From: Lysobacteraceae bacterium PS02065
GTDB taxonomy: Bacteria; Pseudomonadota; Gammaproteobacteria; Xanthomonadales; Rhodanobacteraceae
NCBI GenBank assembly: GCA_029959555.1
Contig: JASCPI010000024.1
Span: forward strand, 1 to 64,000
Direction of reading: 5' to 3'
Length of the DNA stretch: 64,000 bases
The translations under genes and the position numbers were made by a program. The notes beneath the pieces were generated by a model, which saw nothing but the letters and a program-made list of their open reading frames with translations, was not told the origin of the DNA and made no database searches. Shown in pieces: positions 1-8,579 of the stretch (position 1 is its first letter; each line of letters begins with the position of its first letter).

Positions 1-35
1 GGTTGCGACTGACGTCCCCCGCGCGAAGCGGGGCG

Positions 36-56
36 GGGCACGCCCACGGCGTGCCC
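36..56 (-). terminator. hairpin downstream of the lamin-tail/DUF3616 gene
   Basis: A perfect 9-bp inverted repeat (GGGCACGCC, loop CAC, GGCGTGCCC) lies 14 bases past the stop codon of the minus-strand gene ending at 70. No T-run follows on the minus strand, so it may be a weak or factor-assisted terminator. A second CCCCGC/GCGGGG stem lies at about 17-34. Confidence 0.4.
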
Positions 57-69
57 GTCCACGGCGACC

Positions 70-2673
70 TCAGCGGCCGTCCATGCCGTCGATGAACAGC
101 ACGTCGCGCGGCGTCGGCATCGGCACGCGGATCGTGTCGACGCGGAACTTCGCGTGGCGCTTCTCGGCGAGATCCTTGGCGACGATGCCGTCGGCGTACC
201 AGACCGTTTCGCCGTTGTCGGCGACGAGCTGCAGCACGGTCTGCGCGCCGAACGTCGTCGGCACCTCGACCAGCGACTCGTAGCTGCCCGTGTTGCCGGT
301 CGTGGCGAGGTCGTAGCCGAGCGGGAAGGTCTGGCCTTCGGCGCGGCCGTCCCAGCCGAACAGGCGGAAGTTCGACGGCGCGACGCCCGTGGCGACGCCG
401 GGCGGACCGGCCGTGACGACGTAGTCACCGTCGGCATTGCGGTCGACGCTGCGCACGCCGCGGCCGCCGAGGTCGAGCAGGATCGGCGTGCCGAACGTGG
501 CCGATCCGGCCGGCAGCGAGCCCGGCGTCGCACCCGTGACGAGCGCGTCGAAATCGAGCACCGGCACGAGCAGCGCATGCGTGCGCGCGGCGATCGGCAG
601 CAGCGGCGCGCGGAACGCGAGGTAGACCGTGTCGCCATCCGGCGCGAGCACGAGGCCTTCGATGTTGAAACCGTCGACGAGGTCCGGGCTCATGCCGACC
701 GCGGTCGCGGCGGCGAAGCCGAGCGCGTTCGCACCGAGGCCGTGGCCGTTCGCGGCATCCCAGGCGAGCAGGTCGGTGCGCAGGTGGTCGTAGCGGCCCG
801 CATAGGCGAGCGAGGCGAGCGCGCCGCGGCCGGCGAGATCGGTCGCGAACACGCGCTGGCGGTTCGGGCGCAGTTCGCCGTCCTTCGAGTTGCCGTGCGA
901 GCCGATCCAGTACAGGCGGTCGCCGCGGCGCGCGACGGCTTCGAGGTCGACCTCGCGCGGCTGGCCGCCGCTGGTGTCGGTGAGGCCGAGCGAGCTCGTG
1001 AAGTCGAAGCCGGTCAGGGCGAGGCCCGAGCGGTCGCGTGCGAACAGGCGCAGCACCTGGCCTTCGTCGTCGGCGACGAACATCGTGGTCGCGTCGACCG
1101 CGGCGGTCGCCGAGGCGTCGCTGGAGCCGGTCGGGAACGTCGCATCGGCCGGAACCGGCGCTGCGGCCGAGGCCGCGTAGCGGATCACGTAGGTCGCGAG
1201 GTCGCCGGTCGGCGTCGCCGCGCGCACGCTGATGTCGGCATGGCCGACGCCGTGCGGCACGATGCGCAGCTGGCGCGCGTCGCCTTCGCCGGTCAGCAGC
1301 AGGCCGGCCGCGTCGACGACCTCGTCACGGCTGCTGGTCACGCTGACCTCGATCGCGCCGAGGTCGCCACCTTCGCCCGGCGCCACGGTGAAGCCGATGC
1401 CGACCGTCGCGAGCGGGTCGGTCGGATCGCCGATCACGCCGCTGGCCGCACCGCTGCCGTTGACGGCGAGGTCGAGGTGGATCGAGGTCGTCGCGGCATC
1501 GACGGTCAGCAGCGGCGCGCCGGGCGTGCCGACGCAGGGATCGTACGTGCGCACGACGCGCGCGCTGGTGCCCGGGCTGGCGAGGTCGAGGCCGAGCGAA
1601 CGGCGCGAGTCCTCGGCGTCGTCGAGCGTCGAGGCGACCCAGCCCAGGATCGTGTCGGCGCCGAGTGCCGAAGCCGGTGCCCAGGCGCTGACGTTCTGCG
1701 TGCGGAACGCGCCCGGGAACGTCTGGTCGCCGTAGGCGAGGCGATCGACCGGTTCGCCGTCCGCGTCGTAGAGGTGGATGACGTCGTTGCGGCCGAGGCC
1801 GGCCGGGTTCATGCCGATCACCTTGACGCCGTCGCAGAGGCCCCAGGCGGTGCGGAACGCGTCGGCGGCGACGTCGGTCAGCAGCACCGATTCGCCTGCC
1901 TGCAGGCTGCCGAACGCGCCGAGCGGCACGCTGCCGGGCAGGTTGCTGTCGTCGTCGAAGCTCCAGCCGGCCATGTCGACGGGCTGGTCGCCGACGTTGG
2001 TGAATTCGATGAACTCGCCGTCGGTGCCCTGGTACATGTACTCGGTGATGCGCACGATGCCGCCGAGCGTCACGCAGGCCGAGAACGGATGCGCGGCGCG
2101 CGTGCTGAGGCCCGGGCTGCCGAGGTCGCCGCCGGTCGAGGTGCGCGAATCTTCCGCATCGCCGAGCGTCGAGGCCACCCATGCGAGCACGTTGTCGCCG
2201 CCGAGCGCCGAGGCCGGCACCCAGGCGCTGATGTTCTGCGTGCGGAACGAGCCCGGGAACGTCTGGTCGCCGAAGGCGAGGCGATCGACGAGCGCGTCGT
2301 TGCCGTCGTAGAGGTGGATCACGTCGTTGCGGCCGAGGCCGACCGCGGCGTTGACGAGGATGCGCGTCTCCGCGCACAGGCCCCAGGCCTTGCGGAACGC
2401 GTCGGCAGGCACGTCGGTCATGATCACCGACTCGCCGGGGCGCACGACGCCGAAGTCGCCGAGCGGGACCGTGCCGGGCAGGGCGCTGTCGTCGTCGAAG
2501 CTCCAGCCGCTCATGTCGATCGGCGTCTCGCCGACGTTCGTGAACTCGACGAACTCGCCGTTCGCGCCCTGGTACATGTATTCGGTGATGCGCATCTGGG
2601 CGTGCGCAGTGCCCGCGAGCAGCAGGCTGCATGCGGCCAGCGCAGCGCGCCGGCATCGGCCGTGTCGAATCAT
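70..2673 (-). CDS. secreted protein with two lamin-tail domains and a DUF3616 domain
   Basis: Predicted exported protein of 867 residues. The start at 2673 is chosen because it directly precedes a signal peptide (residues 1-25, cleavage after TAHA); the open frame continues upstream without such features. Two copies of a roughly 180-residue unit follow (about 27-206 and 207-385). Each begins RITEYMYQG, contains the GEFVEFTNVG / GEFIEFTNVG and MSGWSFDDDS signatures of lamin-tail (LTD) domains, and ends with a conserved Cys. A beta-rich linker (about 390-500) leads to a C-terminal DUF3616-type domain with REVDLEAVA, YWIGSHGNS and FNIEGLVLAPDG. LTD domains in bacteria are usually on secreted or surface proteins; the molecular role is unknown. 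It stands alone, with an Slp lipoprotein gene upstream on the same strand. Confidence 0.8.
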   Translation of the reverse strand: MIRHGRCRRAALAACSLLLAGTAHAQMRITEYMYQGANGEFVEFTNVGETPIDMSGWSFDDDSALPGTVPLGDFGVVRPGESVIMTDVPADAFRKAWGLCAETRILVNAAVGLGRNDVIHLYDGNDALVDRLAFGDQTFPGSFRTQNISAWVPASALGGDNVLAWVASTLGDAEDSRTSTGGDLGSPGLSTRAAHPFSACVTLGGIVRITEYMYQGTDGEFIEFTNVGDQPVDMAGWSFDDDSNLPGSVPLGAFGSLQAGESVLLTDVAADAFRTAWGLCDGVKVIGMNPAGLGRNDVIHLYDADGEPVDRLAYGDQTFPGAFRTQNVSAWAPASALGADTILGWVASTLDDAEDSRRSLGLDLASPGTSARVVRTYDPCVGTPGAPLLTVDAATTSIHLDLAVNGSGAASGVIGDPTDPLATVGIGFTVAPGEGGDLGAIEVSVTSSRDEVVDAAGLLLTGEGDARQLRIVPHGVGHADISVRAATPTGDLATYVIRYAASAAAPVPADATFPTGSSDASATAAVDATTMFVADDEGQVLRLFARDRSGLALTGFDFTSSLGLTDTSGGQPREVDLEAVARRGDRLYWIGSHGNSKDGELRPNRQRVFATDLAGRGALASLAYAGRYDHLRTDLLAWDAANGHGLGANALGFAAATAVGMSPDLVDGFNIEGLVLAPDGDTVYLAFRAPLLPIAARTHALLVPVLDFDALVTGATPGSLPAGSATFGTPILLDLGGRGVRSVDRNADGDYVVTAGPPGVATGVAPSNFRLFGWDGRAEGQTFPLGYDLATTGNTGSYESLVEVPTTFGAQTVLQLVADNGETVWYADGIVAKDLAEKRHAKFRVDTIRVPMPTPRDVLFIDGMDGR

Positions 2674-2768
2674 CTCGGAATCCCCGTCAGGCAAGCGCGC
2701 CGCCGTTGCGGCGGCGCATCGGGGCGGCAGTCTCGGGACGCCGCGTGACGACGGCGTGACGGTTCGCG

Positions 2769-3260
2769 TCAGCGGATGCCGACGCCGACGCCGATGCTCA
2801 CGCGCGGGCGGCGATCGAGCATGAAGCCCCACGGCCACACGTGCACGGCGCGGCCGCGCACGAGCGGGTAGACGTACTCGGCCTCCTGGACGCGGCCCAC
2901 GCGTACGCCGGCGAGCACGCCGTGCACGGTCAGGTGACGGCCGGCCTGGTAGTCGGCGGCTTCGGCGTAGCCCGGCAGCACGAGGATGAAACGGCCCTGC
3001 GTCGGCGCATCCGTGATCGGCGCGCGGTCGCGGTCGAGCGGGTAGGACACCACTTCGATCTCGGTCGTGTCGGCGCGGTTCTCGACCGTGAGGATGCGTC
3101 CGGCCCACAGTACCTCGGTGCCCTGCAGGCCGTCGGGCGCGGCCTGCACGTCGCTCGCGGCGAGGTCGGCGCGATACGTCGCGTCCTTGAACACGGGCGT
3201 CGCGCAGCCGGCGAGCAGCGTGGCGAGGAAGGCAGGAGCGAGCAGGCGGATCGACATCAT
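2769..3260 (-). CDS. slp: Slp-family outer-membrane lipoprotein
   Basis: 163-residue lipoprotein of the Slp (starvation-inducible) family. The start ATG at 3260 is followed by a short lipoprotein signal ending in the lipobox LLAGC (Cys at about residue 20). The body contains VLWAGRILTVENRADTTEIEV and RFILVLPGYAEAADYQAGRHLTVHG, typical of Slp proteins, which are predicted to sit on the inner face of the outer membrane. E. coli Slp is 188 residues, so the length fits. An alternative start is the second Met at 3257. The function in the family is poorly defined (stationary-phase and acid stress in E. coli). It lies between the lamin-tail gene and rlmJ, all on the minus strand. Confidence 0.8.
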   Translation of the reverse strand: MMSIRLLAPAFLATLLAGCATPVFKDATYRADLAASDVQAAPDGLQGTEVLWAGRILTVENRADTTEIEVVSYPLDRDRAPITDAPTQGRFILVLPGYAEAADYQAGRHLTVHGVLAGVRVGRVQEAEYVYPLVRGRAVHVWPWGFMLDRRPRVSIGVGVGIR

Positions 3261-3321
3261 GGCGCGGGCATCACGAGGAGGGTCGGGCCCGATTGTCCGC
3301 GCAATCGCCGCGCGCGTCAGC

Positions 3322-4167
3322 TCAGTCCTTCGCGAGCCACTCGAGGCGGTGGCTGCCGTGGCGGCCCTGCGACAGCGAGGCCTGCAACGCGGGCAACAGT
3401 TCGGCGAGCGGGCGCTCGAACATCCACGGCGGATTGACGATGGCCATGCCGCAACCGTTGAGGCGCAACGCGGAGTTGTCCGGATGCAGCAGCAGTTCGG
3501 CGACGAGCACCTTGCCGAAGCTGCTGCCGGCGAGCCAGCGGTGGAACTTCTGCACGTGCTGGCGCAGCTTGATCGGGTACCACACCGCGTACATGCCGGT
3601 CGGCCAGCGTGTACGCGCTTCCTCGAGCGCCGCCGCGATCGTGTCGTATTCGGCTTCCTGGGCTTCGAACGGCGGGTCGATGAGCACGAGGCCACGGCGC
3701 TCCTTCGGCGGCAGCAAGGCCTTCATCGCGCCGTAGCCGTCGCGCTCGTGCACGGCGAAGCGCGCATCGCCGCGGAACAGCGCCTTGAGCGCGGCGGCTT
3801 CCTCGGGATGCAGCTCGCAGAGGATGCCGCGGTCCTGCTCGCGCATGAGCAGGCTCGCGATCAGCGGCGAGCCCGGGTACTGCGCGACCGCATCGCCGTG
3901 CGCGTTGAGTGCACGCACGAGGTTGACGTAGACGTGCACGAGCGCCGGCGCGCGTGTCGCGGCGAGCAGGCGCTGGATGCCGTCGCCGGCCTCGCCCGTG
4001 CGCGTGGCCTCGGAACCGTCCAGCGCGTAGCGGCCGCGGCCAGAATGCGTGTCCATGTAGCAGAACGCGGTCTGCTTGGCCTTGAGCGCCTCGACGAGGC
4101 CGATCAGCACGGTGTGCTTGAGGACGTCGGCGAAGTTGCCGGCGTGGAAGGCGTGACGGTAGTTCAT
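3322..4167 (-). CDS. rlmJ: 23S rRNA (adenine-2030-N6)-methyltransferase RlmJ
   Basis: 281 residues, the same size as E. coli RlmJ (YhiR). RlmJ transfers a methyl group from SAM to N6 of A2030 in 23S rRNA. The N-terminus MNYRHAFHAGNFADVLKH is the family signature, and the N6-adenine methyltransferase catalytic motif DPPF sits at residues 164-167, equivalent to D164 of the E. coli enzyme. The SAM-binding region around YMDTHSGRGRY (38-48) is present. Cytoplasmic housekeeping enzyme. It is divergent from the DUF885 peptidase gene, with about 180 bases between them for both promoters. Confidence 0.93.
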   Translation of the reverse strand: MNYRHAFHAGNFADVLKHTVLIGLVEALKAKQTAFCYMDTHSGRGRYALDGSEATRTGEAGDGIQRLLAATRAPALVHVYVNLVRALNAHGDAVAQYPGSPLIASLLMREQDRGILCELHPEEAAALKALFRGDARFAVHERDGYGAMKALLPPKERRGLVLIDPPFEAQEAEYDTIAAALEEARTRWPTGMYAVWYPIKLRQHVQKFHRWLAGSSFGKVLVAELLLHPDNSALRLNGCGMAIVNPPWMFERPLAELLPALQASLSQGRHGSHRLEWLAKD

Positions 4168-4344
4168 GCGTGGTGTCCGAAGGCCCGGCGCGTCGACCCC
4201 CGTCGCGCGCCCGATGCGGCGTCCGCGCCGCGCGTTCCGGCGCGACGCACGGCGCGCAGTCTAGCAGTGCGTCCCGTGCACGGCGGCCTCCGCGGCACGT
4301 CGCCGCGCTGCTAGAGTACGCGGCTTTCAAGGGGAGTGGTCCGC

Positions 4345-6162
4345 ATGCGCATCGTGTTCAAGACGTTGGGGTGGCTCGTGCTCGCGGCCTTGCTGCTGCT
4401 CGGCGCGCTGTTCGTGCACGTCTGGTACTTCAAGCCGGCCAAGGTCGACTGGTTCTACGGGCGCGTGTTCGCGCAGTTCGCGTTGCAGAGCCCGCAGATG
4501 CTCAGCAGCCTGCGCGTGCTGCCGCCTTGGGCCGATTTCTACAGCGACGAGCTCGACGACGTCTCGGCCGCACGCGCCGACGAGCTCATGGCCAAGCTCA
4601 AGGGTGATCTCGACACGCTGCGCACCTACGACCGCGACGCGATGGACGCGCAGGGGCGCCTGTCGTTCGACGTGCTCGAGTACTTCCTCGCCGATCAGGT
4701 CGAGGGCGACCGCTTCCGCTACCTCGACTACCCGGTCAACCAGATGTTCGGTGCGCAGTCCTCGCTGCCGGACTTCATGGCCCAGCAGCATCCGGTCAAT
4801 GCGCCGGCCGACGCCGAGGCCTACATCGCGCGCCTGCGCCAGTTCCCGCGCTACTTCGCCCAGGTGCTCGACGGCCTGCGCCTGCGCGAAGGCAAGGGCG
4901 TGGTGCCGCCGCAGTTCACGGTCGAGAAGGTGCTCGACCAGATGAAGGCGTTCATCGCGGTCGAGCCGAAGCAGCACATGCTCTACACGACGTTCGTGAC
5001 CAAGCTCGACGGCCTCGGCGACAAGCTCGATGCCGACGCGCGCACGAAGCTGCTCGGCGAGGTCGAGGCATCGATCTCCGCGGACGTCTACCCGGCCTAC
5101 CGCGAACTCATCGCCTACTTCACCGCGCTCGCGCCGAAGGCGCAGGGCAACCACGGCGTGTGGAACCTGCCGGACGGCGAGGCCTACTACGCGTGGTGCG
5201 TGCGCAGCCACACCACCTCGGACATGACGCCCGACCAGGTGCACGAACTCGGCCTCGCCGAGGTCGCCCGCATCGGCGGCGAGATGGACGCGATCCTGCG
5301 TGCGCAAGGCCTCGAGGAAGGCCCGGTCGGTCCGCGCCTGCAGCAGCTCGCGCGCCAGCCGGAGCAGATGTTCCCGAACACGCCGGAAGGCAAGGCCGCG
5401 ATGATCGCGCAGTACCAGGCGATCATCGACGACATCGATTCGAAGCTCGGCGATGCGTTCCGTGCGCGTCCCAAGCTCGGCGTCGAGGTCAAACCGGTGC
5501 CCGAGTTCTCCGAGAAGACCGCACCGGGCGCGTACTACCAGCCCGGCGCGTTCGACGGTTCGCGTCCCGGCGTGTTCTTCGCCAACCTGCGCGATCCCGG
5601 CGAGACGCCGAAGTTCGCGATGCGCACGCTGGCCTACCACGAGGCGATCCCGGGCCACCACTTCCAGATCGCGATCGCGCAGGAACTCACCGGCGTGCCG
5701 TTCTTCCGCCGCATCCTGCCGTTCACCGCGTACTCGGAAGGCTGGGCGCTGTACACCGAGCGCCTCGCCTGGGAACTCGGCTTCCAGAACGATCCGCTCG
5801 ACAACCTCGGCCGCCTGCGCGACGAGATGATGCGCGCGGTGCGTCTGGTCGTGGACAGCGGCATCCACCACAAGCGCTGGACGCGCGAGCAGGCCATCGC
5901 CTACATGCTCGAGAACACCGGCATGGGCGAGGGCGACGTCACTGCCGAGATCGAGCGCTACTTCGTCGCGCCGGGCCAGGCGCTGGCCTACAAGGCCGGC
6001 ATGCTGCGCATCCTCGCGATGCGCGACAAGGCCAAGGCCGAGCTCGGCGACCGCTTCAACCTCGCCGATTTCCACGACGCCGTGCTGACCAGCGGCTCGC
6101 TGCCGATGGCGCTGCTCGAGCGCGTCGTCGACGACTGGATCGCGGCGAAGAAGGCCGGGTGA
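4345..6162 (+). CDS. DUF885 family membrane-anchored putative peptidase
   Basis: 605-residue protein of the DUF885 family. It has one N-terminal membrane segment (about residues 5-25) and a large extracytoplasmic domain. The sequence YHEAIPGHHFQ carries the HExxxGHH motif (H432, E433, H438, H439) by which DUF885 proteins resemble zinc metallopeptidases (gluzincins), with downstream EGWALYTERLAWE acting as the likely third-ligand region. The ATG at 4345 is preferred over the in-frame GTG at 4336 because the purine-rich AAGGGGAG lies 8 bases before it. Substrate is unknown; periplasmic peptide or peptidoglycan-fragment hydrolysis is a reasonable guess but only inferred. Confidence 0.8.
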   Translation: MRIVFKTLGWLVLAALLLLGALFVHVWYFKPAKVDWFYGRVFAQFALQSPQMLSSLRVLPPWADFYSDELDDVSAARADELMAKLKGDLDTLRTYDRDAMDAQGRLSFDVLEYFLADQVEGDRFRYLDYPVNQMFGAQSSLPDFMAQQHPVNAPADAEAYIARLRQFPRYFAQVLDGLRLREGKGVVPPQFTVEKVLDQMKAFIAVEPKQHMLYTTFVTKLDGLGDKLDADARTKLLGEVEASISADVYPAYRELIAYFTALAPKAQGNHGVWNLPDGEAYYAWCVRSHTTSDMTPDQVHELGLAEVARIGGEMDAILRAQGLEEGPVGPRLQQLARQPEQMFPNTPEGKAAMIAQYQAIIDDIDSKLGDAFRARPKLGVEVKPVPEFSEKTAPGAYYQPGAFDGSRPGVFFANLRDPGETPKFAMRTLAYHEAIPGHHFQIAIAQELTGVPFFRRILPFTAYSEGWALYTERLAWELGFQNDPLDNLGRLRDEMMRAVRLVVDSGIHHKRWTREQAIAYMLENTGMGEGDVTAEIERYFVAPGQALAYKAGMLRILAMRDKAKAELGDRFNLADFHDAVLTSGSLPMALLERVVDDWIAAKKAG

Positions 6163-6258
6163 CAGGCGTCACGCACGATCGCTGACGCCCGTGCCTGATG
6201 GCGCGGGCGTCGCGGCGGCATGCTGGCTCCGCACCATCGGGGTGCGGAGGAGAACGCC

Positions 6259-6426
6259 ATGACACTGTCCAACGAAGCCCGCGAAACCCTGCGCCGCTGG
6301 CTGCCGATGCTGCTCGTGGCGGTCGGTGCCTGGGTCGTGTGGCGCACGCTCAAGCAGTCGTTCTGGACCGTGTTCGGCCTCGCCTGGGTGATCGGCTGGT
6401 CGGGTGCCTGGCGCTGGATGTTCTGA
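6259..6426 (+). CDS. small predicted membrane protein (55 residues)
   Basis: Short ORF preceded by a strong Shine-Dalgarno (GGAGGAG, 8 bases before ATG). It encodes MTLSNEARETLRRWL followed by two hydrophobic stretches (about residues 16-27 and 36-53) separated by a short polar turn, and ends WRWMF. I do not recognise a family. Support comes from the ribosome site, amphipathic start and membrane-like composition. It follows the DUF885 gene by about 100 bases and precedes a GNAT gene on the same strand. Confidence 0.6.
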   Translation: MTLSNEARETLRRWLPMLLVAVGAWVVWRTLKQSFWTVFGLAWVIGWSGAWRWMF

Positions 6427-6498
6427 AGCATCGGGCGGCTTGAATGCTGCGACGTTGCGACCCATCGTCGGGTCGCAACGACCCGCTACCATGGCCCG

Positions 6499-7095
6499 AT
6501 GGACATCCGCACCTTTTCCGGTGGCGCGATCGCGCCACATCTCGACGACCTCGCGCGCCTGCGCATCAGCGTGTTCCGCGCGTTCCCGTACCTCTACGAC
6601 GGCGACACCGCGTACGAGGCCAAGTACCTCGCGACCTACGCGAAATCCCCGGAGAGCCTGTTCGTGCTCGCCTTCGACGGCGACCGCGTCGTCGGCGCGT
6701 CGACCGGCATCCCGCTGACCGACGAGACGGCCGCGTTCCAGCGCCCATTCCTCGAGCGCGGTTTCGCGCTCGGCGACGTGTTCTATTTCGGCGAGTCGGT
6801 GCTGTTGCCCGAGTACCGCGGCCACGGCCTCGGCCATCGCTTCTTCGACGAGCGCGAGGCGTACGCGCGCCGGCTCGGTCGGTTCACGACGACGGCCTTC
6901 TGCGCCGTCGTGCGCGATGACGACGATCCGCGCCGCCCCGAGGGCTTCCGTCCGAACGACGTGTTCTGGACCAAGCGCGGTTACGTGCGCCAGCCCGACA
7001 TGCGTTGCGAGATCGACTGGAAGGAAGTCGGCGCCGACGCCGAATCGCATCATGCGCTGGCCTTCTGGCTGCGCCCGCTCGAGGTGAATCCGTGA
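6499..7095 (+). CDS. GNAT-family N-acetyltransferase
   Basis: 198-residue single-domain GNAT protein. The acetyl-CoA pyrophosphate loop is visible as LLPEYRGHGLGHRFF (R-G-x-G-x-G/A pattern) near residues 100-115, following the beta-strand GDVFYFGESVLL. The substrate is unknown. The stop codon overlaps the GTG start of the next gene (GTGA, 7092-7095), so it is translationally coupled to a nitrilase-superfamily amidohydrolase. Fused or paired GNAT-nitrilase genes are known in bacteria, so the two probably act on one metabolite. Confidence 0.85.
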   Translation: MDIRTFSGGAIAPHLDDLARLRISVFRAFPYLYDGDTAYEAKYLATYAKSPESLFVLAFDGDRVVGASTGIPLTDETAAFQRPFLERGFALGDVFYFGESVLLPEYRGHGLGHRFFDEREAYARRLGRFTTTAFCAVVRDDDDPRRPEGFRPNDVFWTKRGYVRQPDMRCEIDWKEVGADAESHHALAFWLRPLEVNP

Positions 7096-7973
7096 AGGTC
7101 AATGTTGCCGCAGCCCAGTACGCGATCGGCGAGCCGTCGTCGTTCGCCGATTTCCTCGCGCGCGTCGAGCGCGAGGTCGCCACGGCGGTCGCCGCCGGTG
7201 CGCATGTCGTCGTGCTGCCCGAGTACCTCGCGCTGGAGGCCGCCGGTGCGCTCGAGCATGCGACGCGCGAGGACTTCGTCGGCTCGCTGGCCGCGCTGCA
7301 GCCGCTGCACGGCGATTTCACCGCGCTCGCCGCCGAACTCGCGCGTCGCCACCGCGTCTACCTCGTCGCTGGCAGCTTCCTGCTCGAGGTCGGCGGTGGT
7401 CGTTACCGCAACCGCGCCTACTTCGCGTCGCCCGACGGCACGCTCGCGTTCCAGGACAAGCTGTGCCTGACCGGCTTCGAGCGCGCCGCGCAGGTGATCG
7501 AGCCCGGCGACGCGCTCAAGGTGTTCGAGACCGCATTCGGCCGCGTCGCGATCGGCATCTGTTACGACATCGAATTCCCGCTCTACGCGCGTGCGCAGTG
7601 CGAGGCGGGTGCGCGTGTCATGCTCGTGCCGAGTTGCACCGACACCGACGCCGGCGCGCACCGCGTGCGCTACGGTTGCCAGGCGCGCGCGATGGAGAAC
7701 CAGGTCTACGTCACCTGCGCGGTCACCGCGGGTGAGGCCGCGTGGAGCCCGGCGCTCGACGTCAACACCGGAACGGCAGGGATCTACTCGCCGGTCGACC
7801 GCGGTTTCCCGTCGGATGGCGTCGTCGCGCTCGCGCGTGACGGCTGGGTGCATGCGCAGCTCGATCTGGCCGCACTCGATGCGTTCAAGCGCGATGCGCA
7901 GGTGGGCATCTTCGCCGACTGGCCGCAGCAGCAGCGTCCCGCGGTCGTGCGCGCGGCGCTCGAAAAGTTGTAG
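7092..7973 (+). CDS. carbon-nitrogen hydrolase (nitrilase superfamily)
   Basis: 293-residue amidohydrolase. The catalytic triad is visible: Glu44 in VLPEYLALEA, Lys123 in FQDKLCLTGFE and nucleophile Cys157 in GICYDIEFP, with a second conserved Glu in QARAMENQVYV. Cytoplasmic; predicted to hydrolyse an amide or carbamoyl bond, substrate not deducible. Starts at GTG overlapping the GNAT stop codon, so it depends on translation coupling. Its TAG stop codon is formed by the first bases of a GTAGGAGCG inverted repeat shared with the convergent PAP2 gene. Confidence 0.88.
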   Translation: MKVNVAAAQYAIGEPSSFADFLARVEREVATAVAAGAHVVVLPEYLALEAAGALEHATREDFVGSLAALQPLHGDFTALAAELARRHRVYLVAGSFLLEVGGGRYRNRAYFASPDGTLAFQDKLCLTGFERAAQVIEPGDALKVFETAFGRVAIGICYDIEFPLYARAQCEAGARVMLVPSCTDTDAGAHRVRYGCQARAMENQVYVTCAVTAGEAAWSPALDVNTGTAGIYSPVDRGFPSDGVVALARDGWVHAQLDLAALDAFKRDAQVGIFADWPQQQRPAVVRAALEKL

Positions 7974-8043
7974 GAGCGCTTCCGGGCGCGGAGCTTCCGC
8001 GCCGACGTCGCCGCAACCGGTTGCCGGCCGGAAACGCTCCTAC
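7970..8043. repeat. GTAGGAGCG-type REP-like inverted repeat between convergent genes
   Basis: Arms GTAGGAGCGCTTCCGG (7970-7985) and CCGGAAACGCTCCTAC (8028-8043) are inverted with one mismatch, around a 42-base spacer that contains its own small palindrome. GTAGGAGCG palindromes are a common REP class in pseudomonads and xanthomonads. Each arm supplies the TAG stop of the gene it ends (7971-7973 plus strand, 8040-8042 minus strand), and the structure may also serve as a bidirectional terminator. Confidence 0.8.
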
Positions 8044-8579
8044 ACGACAAGACCGATCGACACTTCCGCGAGCACGAAACCGATCGCCGTGGCCATCAGC
8101 ACGTCGCTCGGATAGTGCAGGCCGAGCACGACGCGCGACATCGCCACGAGCACCGTGAACGGCACGAGGATCCACGCCAGCACCGGGAACCACGCGAGGG
8201 CCACCAGCGTGAACGTCACCGCGTGCAGCGTGTGGCCCGACGGAAAGCTGTACTCGTCCAGCGGCGGCAGATGCGCGACGATGCCGGCGTGCGCGCGGAA
8301 CGGACGCGGGCGACGCGTCCAGTGCTTGAGCGTGCGGTAGAGCAGGGCGGCGACACCGCCGGTCAGCAGCATGTGCAGGGCCGCGGTCGGGCCATTCGCA
8401 CCGCCGAGCAGCGCGATCGCGAGCATCGCGACATACCAGAACACGCCGTCGCCGAGGCGGCTGACGATGCGGAACACGCGCACGATCGCGCGCCGCGCGC
8501 CCCAGCGGTTGCACGCGAGGCACAGGCGCACATCGCCGCTCAGGCGCTCGAAACGCTGCCAGCGCGCGAGGCCGTTCAT
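8040..8579 (-). CDS. PAP2-family membrane phosphatase
   Basis: 179-residue PAP2 (type 2 phosphatidic acid phosphatase) protein with about five membrane segments. All three signature blocks are present: KHWTRRPRP (KX6RP), PSGH, and SRVVLGLHYPSD (SRX5HX3D), giving the catalytic His and nucleophile His. Such enzymes dephosphorylate phosphatidate, phosphatidylglycerol phosphate or undecaprenyl pyrophosphate at the periplasmic face. The ATG overlaps the stop of the upstream glycosyltransferase (ATGA, 8576-8579), which suggests a joint lipid or lipid-linked-sugar role. The stop lies inside the REP arm. Confidence 0.9.
   Translation of the reverse strand: MNGLARWQRFERLSGDVRLCLACNRWGARRAIVRVFRIVSRLGDGVFWYVAMLAIALLGGANGPTAALHMLLTGGVAALLYRTLKHWTRRPRPFRAHAGIVAHLPPLDEYSFPSGHTLHAVTFTLVALAWFPVLAWILVPFTVLVAMSRVVLGLHYPSDVLMATAIGFVLAEVSIGLVV

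Noticed and set aside
154..2748. 864-codon open frame on the plus strand opposite the lamin-tail gene
   Set aside because: Arg/Glu/Ala-rich low-complexity product with no domain; it mirrors a real gene on the other strand in high-GC DNA.
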